A stretch of 50,268 nt of DNA, from positions 1 through 50,268 of the forward strand of contig JAUCBJ010006250.1 in NCBI GenBank assembly GCA_032718475.1, read 5' to 3'. Shown piece by piece: positions 1 to 11,451 of this stretch (positions are counted from its first letter, which is position 1; each line of letters begins with the position of its first letter). This stretch comes from Nemertoderma westbladi (lineage: Eukaryota > Xenacoelomorpha > Nemertodermatida > Nemertodermatidae). Below the pieces are notes generated by a model. It was given only the letters and a program-made list of their open reading frames with translations, was not told where the DNA came from and ran no database searches. The position numbers and the translations under genes are program-made.

Positions 1-832
1 TATTCGAATTACGTCATTCATGTGATTTTACTTCGAGACGCGGTAACTGATAAAAATAAATAAAATAAAAAATAGAAACTTCTTAATTTCGAAAATAAAA
101 AAATAAATTTACCAACATGATCGCCCTAAAATATAACACGCAATTACAGAATTTGAACACCAGTATTTATTGTTTCATCACCAGTATTATATTAATGTCT
201 TACCACCGGTATGATAGTTTTACCATATATGTTATTATTGCCACCTCGTGTATTACTCTTATACCAGCCATTATTATTATTATATACGTTTATTTGTATC
301 GTAAAATATTAAATATTATTTTATTTTATTTTTATTATTATTATTATTATTATTTTATTTATATTATTTAAATATTATGACTTTACTTTTTTTCCCGGCG
401 AAAAAAGTAAAGTAAAAAATTTTTGGTGGAATTTTTTAAATTTTATTACATGTGGTGAAAGAGCATCGACGTAGAAAAGGTTTTAAAAGCAATTTGAGCA
501 AAATCCATTCACTCACTCAAAAGTTATTGCAACTTTAGTGTCTGCGTGGCGTACACCAGTACACCAAAATGGAACTCAATATCCAATATTTGTTTATGTC
601 TCTCTAGTTACGTAATAAATATTTGAGAACACTAAATTATTTTAACATTTAGTAAGGCGACATCGAGAGTTGCAGTGTACAATAATTTGAATCGTAGTAT
701 CTATGGAAGCAATATAGTAAAATACTGCAGTTCAATTTATTTTGTAACACAAATGTACTGTAGTATATCGCTATGTTTTATTACAGAATTTAGCAACAAA
801 AACGTGCCAATTTAAGAATAAAATTACGTATA

Positions 833-949
833 ACATGGGAAAATTTTTTTTTTTCAATATTCTCTCGACCCTTTATTAACTTCGCCTGACGCTCGGTAAA
901 TAAAATGCCTCGAGCATAATGAAAAAAAGTTCTACTTTTTTTCCCATGT
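833..949. mobile_element. MITE-like element with ACATGGGAAAA termini
   Basis: The segment starts with ACATGGGAAAA and ends with its reverse complement, giving a 117-bp element with short terminal inverted repeats. A partial copy in the opposite orientation lies at 37553-37636 and shares the core around CTCGAGGCATTTTATTTACC and the GTTAATAAAGGGTCGAGAGA block. Two copies with a defined end support a small non-autonomous DNA transposon. No clear target duplication is seen beyond TA-rich flanks. Confidence 0.6.
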
Positions 950-1147
950 AATAAATAATTATTTTTAATGTTTTTTCTTTATTTTGTTATTTTTTCATAA
1001 TATTTGGTGCTGTAGTCACAAGTGTGAATAAATATTTTTTCTTTTTATATCGGGCAGACAGCAATTACTAGCATAACGAATGCTATCTGGCTGCTCCACC
1101 ACTTACTTTGTTAATTGTGCTTAGTAATTCAATTAATTTAAGCATAA

Positions 1148-1210
1148 ATGGATAAATGGAACCTGGGAAACGGCCTCAAAGAGCAGTTTACTCTGCTAAA
1201 GGGAGAATAA
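1148..1210 (-). repeat. Dispersed repeat, copy 1
   Basis: The reverse complement of this stretch, built around AAACTGCTCTTT and GGCCGTTTC, matches 26998-27055 at most positions. It is an unclassified dispersed repeat with no coding content. Confidence 0.45.
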
Positions 1211-1592
1211 ATGAATATAATAAATATATTATAAATTATCAGGATTAATAAATAAATATAAGGAAATAATAATGGAAAATACAGCTCCTAAAATTAACTG
1301 AATAAATATAATATCGACACAGAAAATACAATTACCCACCCCAGTCTCATAATAACCCGAATTTATGGAATGAAATTAACCCCACTCTTGAGTTACACTG
1401 CACCAAATTTGGATTCTCACAATAATAACAATTATCTATAGTTACAAGGAGTATTAAAGAAAGTAATAAATATCCCCAAACCAATATGTTAATATAATTT
1501 TACAAACAAATGAAGGGAATTTTTGTGCTGAGTATCACTATTTCGTAATTCCTATTTAATAGTTTTCACATGAGTTATCTGGAAGTCTTTAC

Positions 1593-2244
1593 TTAAAGAA
1601 AGTTGACAAGAAACACCATAATAATCAATGGAACTACTTTGCTGGAGCCACTTGGGAGGATTGTTGTGGTTGTGGTTGTGGTTGTTGTAGTCGTTGTGGT
1701 TGTGGTTGTAGTGGCATCTTCCATCCACACTTTCAGTGGACAGTACGATTCTGTACAACACTGGTTTTGACACACTTCTTTTACAGTGGTTAAACCAAAT
1801 TTTAGGCTATTAGTGATGTCATGTAATGCAACCAACACTTCATTATCGTAGCCCTCAAACCCCTTGCCCATGAGCTCAGTGCACTCTTCTTCTGTTACCT
1901 GGGCACATGTATCTTTGTCTCTGTAACAACTGCGTTGAGTGCCTATCGCAATCATCTCTACATTCTCGCTGTTGTATGCGCGAATAGGTTCCGCATTCAT
2001 AACACTGGTGTGCTGACATTCTCGGTTCCGTTAAAGAATAATGGCCAGGCAGGAACTCCCAGTTTCCATCGTTTCCTAGGTTTTCTAATTTTGATTTGTA
2101 TTCATTGACTAATTCTTCATCATCAGAAATGAAAGTGGAATTTGTTGACTCCAGACAAGAAAGGAGCTGGGACCAACAGTTGGTCATTTGTAAGGAAATG
2201 TAAAAGAAATAGTGTATTCTCATCTTTGTTAGTTCATATGCCAC
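1593..2244 (-). CDS. Candidate GPI-anchored Cys-rich (Ly6/uPAR-like?) protein, broken or spliced
   Basis: Two overlapping minus-strand frames seem to belong together. The upstream frame (2244-1876) carries a short Cys motif, HQCYECGTYS. The downstream frame (open to about 2030, ending at 1593) carries further cysteines, including a CCTESYC cluster that recalls the conserved C-terminal CC-x4-C signature of Ly6/uPAR three-finger domains. A run of about 17 threonines and a hydrophobic tail, VVPLIIMVFLVNFL, follow a small-residue GSS site, which is the layout of a GPI-anchor signal. Inference: a cell-surface protein with a Thr-rich, O-glycosylated stalk. The frame change within the Cys-rich part could be an unrecognised intron, a sequencing indel or a real lesion, so this may be a pseudogene. 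A convincing signal peptide is not seen; an upstream exon may supply it. The Ly6 assignment is tentative. Confidence 0.4.
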
Positions 2245-2922
2245 TCAAGATGTTCGCACCCGGGTCTAACTAGCACCCACTGCGGGTGGTGTGGTGCTAT
2301 ACTTGTTAAGAATTACCTCTTTCACAATATGTTATCGTTTAGATCACATTGAGAAGTCAAGATGTATTTATAGAGAACGAGTTTCCTCTGTGGAGTAAAG
2401 TTCTGGGGGGACCGCACTGGAAATAAGTCTATCGATTTTATGGTTATCCCTCGCCTATCGACGGCGTAAGGTACCTTGTTTGTGACTTTACTTTTGTTTG
2501 TAACTTTAAGTTACACAGCATGTCACGCCGCTAATTATCAATAATTCAATTACATGTAATTGAAAGGTAATTAATTAATAATGTTATAATGTTATTGTTT
2601 ATTATACAGAATAGACAGTGTTATTTTGAAATTAATTGGAAGAGATAAAGTTTATTGATATTAAGAAGAAGGGAAAGTGAGGAAGGAATGGGAAGGGGGG
2701 AAAGATGATGGGTTAAATTGAAATACAGGGGGAAACCATCTACTCCCTTCTCTGTGCGCGTTGAAGTTGCCAGAACAAGTAATTGTGGTATACCTGGTGT
2801 TTTAATATTCGCGATAATTAATTCGCGTGCCATATCCCGTTAGTAAAAACCTCTTTGGATTTTTTCGCGCACAAAAATGTTATAATCGCATTTTATCGCG
2901 CGATAAAACTCTAACTAGGGTG

Positions 2923-3753
2923 CATAATAGCTGGCATAATAACTGGAATAATAACTGGCATAATAACTGGCATAATAACTGGCACAATAACTGGCACAAT
3001 AACTGGCATAATAACTGGCATAATAACTGGCATAATAACTGGCATATTAACTGGCATAATAACTGGCATAATAACTGGCATAATAACTGGCATAATAACT
3101 GGCATAATAACTGGAATAATAACTGGAATAATAACTGGCATAATAACTGGCTTAACAACTGGCATAATAACTGGCATAATAACTGGCATAATAACTGGCA
3201 TAATAACTGGCATAATGACTGGCATAAAAACTGGCATAATAACTGGCATAATAACTGGCATAATAACTGGCATAATAACTGGCATAATAACTGGCATAAT
3301 AACTGGAATAATAACTGGAATAATAACTGGCATAATAACTGGCTTAACAACTGGCATAATAACTGGCATAATAACTGGCATAATGACTGGCATAAAAACT
3401 GGCATAATAACTGGCATAATAACTGGCATAATAACTGGCATAATAACTGGCATAATAACTGGCATAATAACTGGGATAATAACTGGCTTAATAACTGGCA
3501 TAATAACTGGCATAATAACTGGCATAATAACTGGCATAATAACTGGCATAATAACTGGCATAATAGCTGGCATAATAACTGGAATAATAATTGGAATAAT
3601 AACTGGCATAATAACTGGCATAACAACTGGCATAATAACTGGCATAATAACTGGCATAATAACTGGCATAATAACTGGCATAATAACTGGCATAATGACT
3701 GGCATAAAAACTGGCATAATAACTGGCATAATAACTGGCATAATAACTGGCAC
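2923..3753. repeat. 12-bp minisatellite, about 69 copies
   Basis: Tandem repeats of ATAATAACTGGC run with few substitutions (CTTAAC, GACTGGCATAAAA and similar variants). Blocks of variants recur in the same order, for example near 3208-3235, 3380-3405 and 3690-3716, so longer segments were duplicated inside the array. Because 12 is a multiple of 3 and the unit lacks stops in several frames, long ORFs of repeated HNNW, PVIM or CQLL appear. These are by-products of the repeat. Confidence 0.95.
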
Positions 3754-4030
3754 CATAACACCAAGAAATATGTTATTAATTCGCGGGCAATGATTGGTGA
3801 CAGTTTTTCCTGCCAAATATAATTGGAATTTCCCACAAATTTAATATCTTTCAGAATTAGAAATTAATTTAGGACCAATCACAGCGCGCGTGCAAAAACT
3901 GTGTTGGGAGGTAACTGTGTAAACTGTGTAAAGCGTAAATAATCGGCAGTATTTTTACTGTCAACCCACACACACACGAACATATTTATGTGAGAGAGGG
4001 TAGGCAGTATTATTTCTCTCGACTCATACA

Positions 4031-4086
4031 CACAATCTTATTAATGTGTGAGAGGATTCACAATCTTATTAATGTGTGAGAGGATT
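4031..4086. repeat. 28-bp direct repeat, two copies
   Basis: A 28-nt unit starting CACAATCTTATTAATGTGTG occurs twice head to tail. It sits in a region rich in ACACAC and GTGAGAGAGG motifs. No gene is seen between the 12-bp array and the LINE copy that starts at about 4607. Confidence 0.8.
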
Positions 4087-6557
4087 CATATCATGATGTC
4101 TTATCATTCCTTTCTCACAAATCACCCTGTGTGAGAGAGGAGCGACATGGCTGTTAGTTATTATATATTAAACGAAGAGGAGTCTTGTTGGCAGTTGCTG
4201 GCCATCGTACTGTAGTAGCACCACTACCACTACTGTACTGTCTCATTCATTTTGCGTAGATATAAATTTGAAAATTTTAGATATGTTTATTGTAAAATAA
4301 TAACATGTATTATTGTAGGCCTACATAAGTACATGAATTGTATGTACGTACTGTACAAACAATGCAATTTACACCATCTCTTATCCCACCCACACTATAT
4401 TAACGATTATATACTTCTATGTTGTCCTGAGAAGGATTGTTTATGATTAACCATATATAGTGAGTACTATTGCTGCAGCTAGCTAACGAAGCTCTTATAA
4501 TCAATAATTTACACTCCACAGTGAGATGCTGAAGGGTTCGCGCAGTCCATCCATGTCTTAGTAATAATGTAGTTATTAACATAGAGTATTATCTATGTTA
4601 ATAATCAGTAGAGGAGGTGGAAAATTTCTACCACAATCTACAAGCAGCTACTGATGGAGTGGATCAGCATGCATTCTTATCATTCATGGGAGACTTTAAT
4701 GCAAGTCTGCATCAATCACCTACATCGCCCTGGGTCTATAGCAATAGTGTTAACCGAAATTCCGTCCATCTTCAGGATTTTATCTCTGGAAATGGATTGT
4801 TTTCGGCTGGTAGCCAGTTCAAGAAGCGAACTGGAAAGCTATGGACTCGGTGGACCCAGTGGTCACAAGTCCCAGATAGACCATATTCTGTTTCGTATAG
4901 GAAATATAGGAGCTCTATACAAGACTGTAATGCATTTACATTTCGACCCTTTTCCAGTGATCACCGCCTTATTGTGGTCAAGGTAAGACTTAGTCTGCGC
5001 GCTAGCAGAACAACGAAATCTGCCTTGCCGCGGCATGACTGGTCCTCTCTGTTGCAACAGCCATGTGTGAGATCCAGCTTCACACTACTACAGCTGAGCA
5101 ACAGGTATGAGGCTCTTGCCTCTGAGGCGGCAGATCACTGCAAGGGCTATACTGCTTTCACAGAAGCTGTTAAGTTAGCAGCTGCAGAAACAGTTCCTGT
5201 ATAAGTGTATATCCTTGAAACAGGAAAGAGGGCCCCTGGACTGACCACAAAATTCAGAAGTGCCGAAATGACCTATAGGGGCTACAAGACTACAGAGGCC
5301 AAGAATGCAGTTAAGGCTGCATCTAGGTCCCTGAACAGGCAGTACTCTGTTAATCTATAAGAGCTAATAAACCAACAGGTTGATGCCATCAATGATGCCG
5401 ACGACAGCAGCCTATCATCTCAAGCATGGAAATCGATCAACTTGCGGACTGGATGGAAAAGCCAGCCAACCACCAAGGTTAAGGCAGAATCACCAGCCGA
5501 TCGCCTCAATGGTTGGAAGGCCCACTTTGAAAAGCTCTTCAATAATGACAGGGTATTGCCTGATAACTTTATAGAAGACAAAGTGTCTGAGTCTGTACTG
5601 CCAGATAATCCCATTGGCGATATTTCCTTTGCTTAAGTGAAGGCTGCCAATCGTGCCAGTGGAGTAGATGGTGTTCCCCCTGAGGTCTTTAAAATACTTG
5701 AGTGTTTAAAGCTCATCTATCCCATCATAGTAGACATGTACCGAACAACAAGAGTCGCACAAGAAATGAAAACAATTAAGTTGGTGCTAGTTCCCAAGAA
5801 GGGCAACCCCTAACACTCTATGGTTCTTTTCGGGGAATCTCATTGATCTCGATTCCTGTAAAGCTATACAATAGAATTCTATTAAATCGCATCAGGGATC
5901 CCATTGAGAGACTGCTACATGGAAATCAGAATCAGTAAAGGTCGTGGGACCATGGAGCCCATTTTGGCACTTTGATAATTGAAGAATTATCAAAAAATAT
6001 ATCTTGTTATCTTTGTTGACTTCTTCAAGGCCTTTGATTCAGTCTCTCGCTCATGTATGTTCAGCATACTTTCATTATATGGGATTCCTAATGAAATTAT
6101 TGCAGGAATCAGATCAGTATACGATGGTTCGACAACATTTGTGTCTACTGTTGACGGTGACGCAGGACCACCGTCAATGTGTTATGTATGTATGACGGTG
6201 TTATGGGAAGTCTTCCAGGGAGACACACTTGCACCATTCTTATTCATAATTGTGGTTGTCTATGTTCTACGCATGTCCTTAGATCATCATAATGATGACG
6301 GGGTAATGATAACTCCACCTACTGGCTCTTGAAGTACATAACAAGTACATAACTGATCTAGACTTTGCTGATGACTTAGGAGTACTCTCAGAATCACTAG
6401 AGGGAACTCAACGGCTCATCAGCTCATTAGAGCAGGCGGCTTCTAGTGTTGGTCTTTTTGTCCAAGACCAAAATTTTGACAGTTAACTTTGGAAGTAGTC
6501 AGCAAATCTCCGATCGGATTAAGCTCAAAGGATGGTGTGCTTGATCATATGGACGAC

Positions 6558-6663
6558 GGAAACAGGACAATTCGGTCCCGGACAATTCGGTCCCATTAAT
6601 TTTGTGTTTTGGGACCGAATTGTCCGGGACCGAATTGTCCGGACCGAATTGTCCTACATTCGC
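6558..6663. mobile_element. 106-bp foldback MITE inserted in LINE copy 1
   Basis: The element is built from GGACAATTCGGTCCC units facing complementary GGGACCGAATTGTCC units across a short AT-rich loop, so it folds into a hairpin. It is flanked by GGACGAC at 6551-6557 and 6664-6670. LINE copies 2 and 3 show the uninterrupted site (TGGACGAC followed directly by TT), which proves insertion and a 7-bp, possibly mutated 8-bp, target duplication. That length fits the hAT superfamily. No transposase is encoded. Confidence 0.85.
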
Positions 6664-6896
6664 GGACGACTTCTGTTACTAGGGATCGTGGGTCCGGAAG
6701 TCAGGTGAGGACCTTCGAATACGTAAGGGAAAGGCATGGTCACCTTTGAATGGGATTTCCAGGAGTTGGAAGTCTTATAGAATTAATCAGAAACTTAAGG
6801 TCCGATTATTTAAAGCAGCAGTATTTCCAGTACTCCTCTATGGGAGTCCATGCTGGGCTCTAACTGCTGAGAACACCAAATCACTGGCCCGAAAAG

Positions 6897-6955
6897 AACA
6901 GAGTGTTAGGTTGCCCTTGGGAACTGGTACCAACTTATTTGTTTTCATTTCTGAA
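6897..6955 (-). repeat. Inverted fragment of the LINE RT region
   Basis: Directly after the LINE C-terminal motif the sequence switches to the reverse complement of the RT region found in the sense orientation at about 5764-5821 (the segment encoding KLVLVPKKGN). Copy 2 shows the same segment at 14887-14945 in the strand expected for it. The junction therefore marks an inversion or a twin-priming-type event at this copy. The inverted piece also creates an unrelated short ORF. Confidence 0.7.
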
Positions 6956-6982
6956 CAGTCCCTCGATAAATACATACAGTAG

Positions 6983-7394
6983 ATTAACACGTTAAGTGTT
7001 AAAAAACCACAATAATTTTTCACTGGCTTCTTTCACTAACAACCCCCCCCCCCCCCATCCCATACGACCCCAGCAGCTAAAAATAACATATAGGGGCCTT
7101 GAAATGGTTAATGCTGCCCTATTACTGTGCAATAACTTGTTAATACCAGCAATATAATATCCTTAGGTGCTTCTTGCTAGTGTACTAATACGGAACTATC
7201 CATTCACTGCCTGACTGAGACTTTCGATGAATCGAAAATCCCCGCACTACCAAGAACTCAATGAGGTCCCGGGATGAATGTTGGTGTTTACTGCGACCCC
7301 TTAAAAATAATCCCTCCCCCTTCTTACTATTGAACTATAAATTATCTCCAACTCCAATATTCTCCAACGGTGATGTATATTATTTCCTTTTCAG
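6983..7394 (+). other. Intergenic or intronic stretch ending in a 3' splice site
   Basis: It contains a poly-C run near 7045-7058 and no supportable gene. The last bases, TATTTCCTTTTCAG at 7381-7394, form a good pyrimidine tract and AG and define the start of the WD40 exon at 7395. The previous exon of that gene was not found and may lie left of the LINE or outside the window. Confidence 0.5.
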
Positions 7395-7575
7395 CCGTGC
7401 CTCACACACCTCGACTATCCGTCACCTAGCTGGTTCCGGCGATTCTAACGGAATCTCTCTAGAGGGCGACGTTAAACTCTTCAGATGTTTCGATCTCCGG
7501 GCCGAGGTGATGTGCTGCAAGTTCAGTACTGAAGGCAATCTGCTGGCAGCTGGACTCAAGGATGGGAACATACAG
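7395..7575 (+). CDS. WD40-repeat protein, exon 1 of the visible part
   Basis: This 181-nt exon begins with the last base of a split codon and ends in phase 0. It encodes a blade of a WD40 beta-propeller: EVMCCKFSTEGNLLAAGLKD followed by GNIQ, where LLAAGxxDGxIQV is the classic B-C strand pattern. It continues exactly in frame into the exon at 37305 (GNIQ joined to VFNVDNG), completing the blade. Acceptor: TTCCTTTTCAG. Donor: ACAG|GTGTGT. WD40 proteins are protein-interaction scaffolds; which one this is I do not recognise, so no symbol is given. The odd feature is downstream: the last seven codons plus the donor are repeated in tandem about 70 times in the following intron. The first junction is the one that keeps the reading frame into exon 2. 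Confidence 0.85.
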
Positions 7576-9073
7576 GTGTGTAGAGTTCCTCAATGGTGAG
7601 ACATACAGATGGGTAGAGTTCCTCAATGGTGAGACATACAGGTGTGTAGAGTTCCTCAATGGTGAGACATACAGATGGGTAGAGTTCCTCAAGGATGGGA
7701 ACATAAGGTGGGTTAGAGTTCCTCAATGGTGAGACATACAGGTGGGTAGAGTTCCTCAAGGATGGAAACATACAGGTGGGTAGAGTTCCTCAAGGACGGG
7801 AACATACAAGTGTGTAGAGTTCCTCAAGGATGGAAACATACAGGTGGGTAGAGTTCCTCATGGATGCGAACATACAGGTGGGTAGAGTTCCTCAAGGACG
7901 GGAACATAAGGTGGGTAGATTTCCTCAATGGTGAGACATACAGGTGGGTAGAGTTCCTCAAGCATGGAAACATACAGGTGGGTAGAGTTCCTCAGGGACG
8001 GGAACATACAAGTGGGTAGAGTTCCTCAATGGTGAGACATACAGGTGGGTAGAGTTCCTCAAGGATGGGAACATAAGATGGGCAGATTTCCTCAATAGTG
8101 AGACATACAGGTGGGTAGAGTTCCTCAAGGATGGAAACATACAGGTGGGTAAAGTTCCTCAAGGACGGGAACATACAAGTGGGTAGAGTTCCTCAATGGT
8201 GAGAGATACAGGTGGGTAGAGTTCCTCAATGGTGAGAGATACAGGTGGGTAGAGTTCCTCAAGGATGGGAACATAAGATGGGTAGATTTCCTCAATAGTG
8301 AGACATACAGGTGGGTAGAGTTCCTCAAGGATGGAAACATACAGGTGGGTAAAGTTCCTCAAGGATGCGAACATACAAGTGGGTAGAGTTCCTCAATGGT
8401 GAGAGATACAGGTGGGTAGAGTTCCTCAAGGATGGGAACATAAGGTGGGTAGATTTCCTCAATAGTGAGACATACAGGTGGGTAGAGTTCCTCAAGGATG
8501 GAAACATACAGGTGGGTAGAGTTCCTCATGGATGCGAACATAAGGTGGGTAGATTTCCTCAATAGTGAGACATACAGGTGGGTAGAGTTCCTCAAGGATG
8601 AAAACATACAGGTGGGTAGAGTTCCTCAAGGATGGAAACATACAGGTGGGTAGAGTTCCTCAAGGATGGAAACATACAGGTGGGTAGAGTTCCTCAAGGA
8701 TGGGAACATAAGGTGGGTAGAGTTCATCAAGGATGGGAACATAAGGTGGGTAGAGTTCCTCAAGGATGGGAACATAAGGTGGGTAGAGTTCCTCAATGGT
8801 GAGACATTCAGGTGGGTAGAGTTCCTCAATGGTGAGACATACAGGTGTGTAGAGTTCCTCAAGGACGGGAACATACAAGTGGGTAGAGTTCCTCAAGGAT
8901 GGGGGAACATAAGGTGGGTAGATTTCCTCAATAGTGAGACATACAGGTGGGTAGAGTTCCTCAAGGATGAAAACATACAGGTGGGTAGAGTTCCTCAAGG
9001 ATGGGAACATACAGGTGGGTAGAGTTCCTCTAGGATGGGAACATACAGGTGGGTAGAGTTCCTCAATGGTGAG
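7555..9073 (+). repeat. 34-bp array derived from the exon-1 splice donor, block 1
   Basis: About 45 units of 33-34 bp. Each unit is the last seven codons of exon 1 (AAGGATGGGAACATACAG, encoding KDGNIQ) followed by about 13 nt of intron, GTGGGTAGAGTTC. The first exon-derived part is the true end of the exon, so the array starts inside the coding exon and runs into the intron. A second unit type replaces AAGGATGGGA with AATGGTGAGA, which adds another donor-like GTGAGA. Every unit keeps CAG|GTGGGT or a close variant, so the array is a row of potential 5' splice sites. The short ORFs in it on both strands are repeat artefacts. Confidence 0.9.
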
Positions 9074-9703
9074 TATGGAATTATATCTCAAATAGATCCA
9101 TAACAATTTTGAAATATTTAGTTTGAATTTATTTGCATTATTTTCCATTTAAATAGTTAAGTTTTTACGTTATTCAAAGATTATATTACGAAGTCCTTGT
9201 TGCATTGGTATAGATATTTGTACAAAATTGTTCAAGTGGTTCAGTAGCACTAGCACATGCTGTCATGAGTAGGAATGCCTAAGGTGCGTGGTAAAAGCTA
9301 AGGTGGGTGGTAGCGTGCTAAGGTCGGTGGTAGCTTGTTAAGGTCGGTACCTTAAGTACGTGGTAGGGAGCTGCTAAGGTAAGTGTAAAATCCAGTGAGA
9401 ATATTGAGTTCTCTGGCAGTAGAGGGAAATTTAAATTCTATAAATTGTACTTTCAGTGACGCTGCCTATCTATACGTTATACCTGGCTTAGGCTTGGTTT
9501 ATTCTACACTGAAGATAATCGCATGCTAGACACGTGCGATACGCATGATATCCGCATGCAATATTTCAGCAATATGTCTAATGTTTTCACATTTTTTTCT
9601 TTTTTTCTTCCCTTTTCCCTCTTTTCCCCTTTCTGTTTTTCCTTGTTTTCCTGCTGGTTTTCTTATTTTTTTTTCCCCCTCCCAGCAGTCTGTTTCACCC
9701 CAA

Positions 9704-9775
9704 GCCTAGCACAGTCAGTTATGCGTTGGACAGCCATTTGTAGATACCGTGTTCAAATCCTAGCAGGTGCAAATT
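9704..9775 (+). repeat. tRNA-like SINE head (degenerate)
   Basis: TAGCACAGTCAG fits the Pol III A box and GTTCAAATCC fits the B box, at a tRNA-like spacing. The two ends do not pair as an acceptor stem and an AT-rich tail follows, so this looks like a tRNA-derived SINE head and not a working tRNA gene. Only one copy was noticed. Confidence 0.35.
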
Positions 9776-9974
9776 ATTTTTTGTGATAATTTCAACTTAT
9801 TTAAATTAACCGCTACGATTAATTTGTATCTGTTCAAAGTAGCTGGACCAATCTGATTGCAGTTATTGTCAGTAACCAATGTCGTGTGAGTTACAGATTA
9901 GCTGGACCAATGATTATCTTTCAAACGTAGTAGAACATATAGAACAATCTAGATTGTTTGGAAGCACTGATTTG

Positions 9975-9985
9975 CTATATAAAGG
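9975..9985 (+). promoter_or_regulatory. TATA-box-like motif
   Basis: CTATATAAAGG is a near-perfect TATA box, with an initiator-like TCATTATTAG about 15-25 nt downstream and an AATAAA roughly 130 bp further on. This spacing resembles the R region of an LTR, but no partner LTR was found. It may be a relic promoter of the inserted element. Confidence 0.35.
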
Positions 9986-11451
9986 TGCGTTTGTTCATTA
10001 TTAGTTATCTATATTATTATTATTCTATATCTTTATAAATCAATCTCTCTCTCAATCAATCAAGTTTTAGTTGTTTGTAATATTAGAACTTAATATTGCT
10101 TTACTTGTAAATAAAGTTAGAACTATTCTTAAATCTGTCTTTTAATATGCTTCACCACGGTGAACACAAATAAAGGGGACAGATGGCAGGCTAAAGTCGG
10201 ACCGCGGCAATAGACAAGGAACATCGGCGGAATGTAGAGGAGACCACCCACATATCTCGGTTCGTATTTCTTCGCCCACCGCCAAAAGGTTAGACAGCGT
10301 TTGATGCCTTGCTACCTAAGTAAGTGTAAGACCTGTGATTGAGGGTAGAAGTAGTGACACGCTGGGCGCCAAATAAAATTTTAGGAACAGTATTGTTTTG
10401 GTTCCGGCAGAACCCGCGGTACCCCTTCATATTCCTACGGGAGCACAAGGTACAAGTACAAGATACAAGTACACAAATAAGACACGAGCACGCCATTACG
10501 AGAGCAGGTACACAAGTAGGGTACACCTACTAGTAGGGTAGCAACGTACGCCTAACGTGTTCCCGCCAGGTATAGGTACGCTGGTGGCTTATTGGTGATA
10601 AAACGGTGTCCATCGTTTGTATCAAAGTGTCTGTAGGCCAGTAGAAGGTTAACTGTGTTCTGCCTGAATCAGAATTGTACTGTTCAGGCGGTTGGGCAGT
10701 TTACTGCTATTAGGCCCACAACATTTCAAGGCTACAAAGGGATACTAACACCTACCGTGTCCCCGCCGACCTTTTTGATAGGGAGTTGCCACGCCCATCT
10801 AGGCAACCAAAATTCTAGATAAGAAAACCAGGCTAGCAATCAGAACCGTACGCCTACAGTAGTAAACTAACATTCTTCTTCTTAGTATTAGGGACCTGGT
10901 ATATTTTAAATTGCCGAATTTCGGGCGTTGTCATTAACACTTTATGCCTAATTTTGAGTCCTGGAAATACACAAGGGATAGGAGCCCTATCTTTGTAAGT
11001 ATTAGACCTACCTACAGACCGCAACTGAATTTATTCAGTGTTTGATTTATATTTGTAAAATGTACACCAATCCCAGTAATATAGTACGAAGCGAAAGGGG
11101 TTCAGCCTGAAAATTTTACCGTAATTTGATCAACACACACGCGTTTTAGAAATTATTTACACCTCATTATATATATTTTGTTAGTCCAAGCCGCATTTCG
11201 CACGCTAGTAGACATTTAGCTAGCAACCCGACCCCATATAAATCACACCGCGGCAAAGTATACGAGCGCTTTTAGTCCGTCAGCCAGTCAGCACTATCAG
11301 TTAGGATTCGCTGCGCGGGATTTTGTTTCATCCAAGTTTTGTCCGTTCGTAGACTGTTTTCTGCCTCACCGGTTCAAGAGTCCAATACTGTAGTAGATTT
11401 GTTTTGTTTAGAGTTTGCTGTTTGGTTATCATTATTAGCAACACGTTGTCA

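Larger units (their letters stand above)
1..1592. other. AT-rich non-coding stretch
   Basis: No supportable gene. A short hairpin lies at 381-412, with arms built on CTTTACTTTTTT and its complement. A MITE-like element lies at 833-949. A dispersed repeat at about 1148-1210 has an inverted relative at 26998-27055. The short ORF at 117-371 is low-complexity Ile/Tyr-rich sequence made by AT-rich DNA and is not a gene. Confidence 0.6.
4607..6960 (+). pseudogene. LINE copy 1 (APE endonuclease/RT type), 5'-truncated and broken
   Basis: This is a dead non-LTR retrotransposon. The first frame has the end of an AP-like endonuclease, with the conserved GDFNASL motif and the NSVHLQDF block. Further on come reverse-transcriptase pieces: VDFFKAFDSVSRS, then the polymerase motif LDFADDLGVL near 6357-6390, then the C-terminal LYGSPCWALTAE motif. 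Several frameshifts and stops break the ORF (for example near 5200, 5635, 5815 and 6332). Copy 2 at 12560-17690 is the same family and gives the alignment. Copy 1 begins abruptly at about 4607, matching copy 2 from GTAGAGGAGGTGG, so it is 5'-truncated. It carries a foldback insert at 6558-6663 and ends in an inverted fragment of its own RT (6897-6955). The family resembles RTE-like or related LINEs; the exact clade is uncertain. Confidence 0.85.
9074..11451. mobile_element. 2.4-kb insertion interrupting the 34-bp array
   Basis: Unrelated sequence separates two blocks of the same array. GTGAG lies on both sides (9069-9073 and 11452-11456), as a 5-bp target duplication would give, although the array unit itself contains GTGAG. 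The right end finishes in CA, but the left end is TA rather than TG and no direct LTRs are seen. Inside are two TATA-like sites, CTATATAAAGG at 9975 and ATATAAAT at 11236, an AATAAA near 10111 and a tRNA-like stretch at about 9704-9775. No ORF has a recognisable product. It could be a degenerate LTR-type element, or two elements side by side. Confidence 0.45.

Noticed and set aside
117-371. 84-codon ORF near the left end, Ile/Tyr-rich
   Set aside because: Low-complexity product of AT-rich DNA ending in an ATT run; no domain.
2827-3836. Long ORFs of HNNW, PVIM, CQLL and TGII repeats on both strands
   Set aside because: They are translations of the 12-bp minisatellite, open only because the period is a multiple of 3 and the unit lacks stops.
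7459-9148. Minus-strand ORFs of repeated MFPSLRNSTHLYVS
   Set aside because: They are antisense readings of the 34-bp splice-donor array.
9704-9775. Functional tRNA gene
   Set aside because: The A- and B-box-like motifs are there, but the ends do not pair as an acceptor stem and the arms are poor. Kept only as a SINE-like relic.
9074-11451. Complete LTR retrotransposon
   Set aside because: TATA-like sites and a possible 5-bp duplication are present, but no direct LTR pair, primer-binding site or gag/pol coding could be seen.
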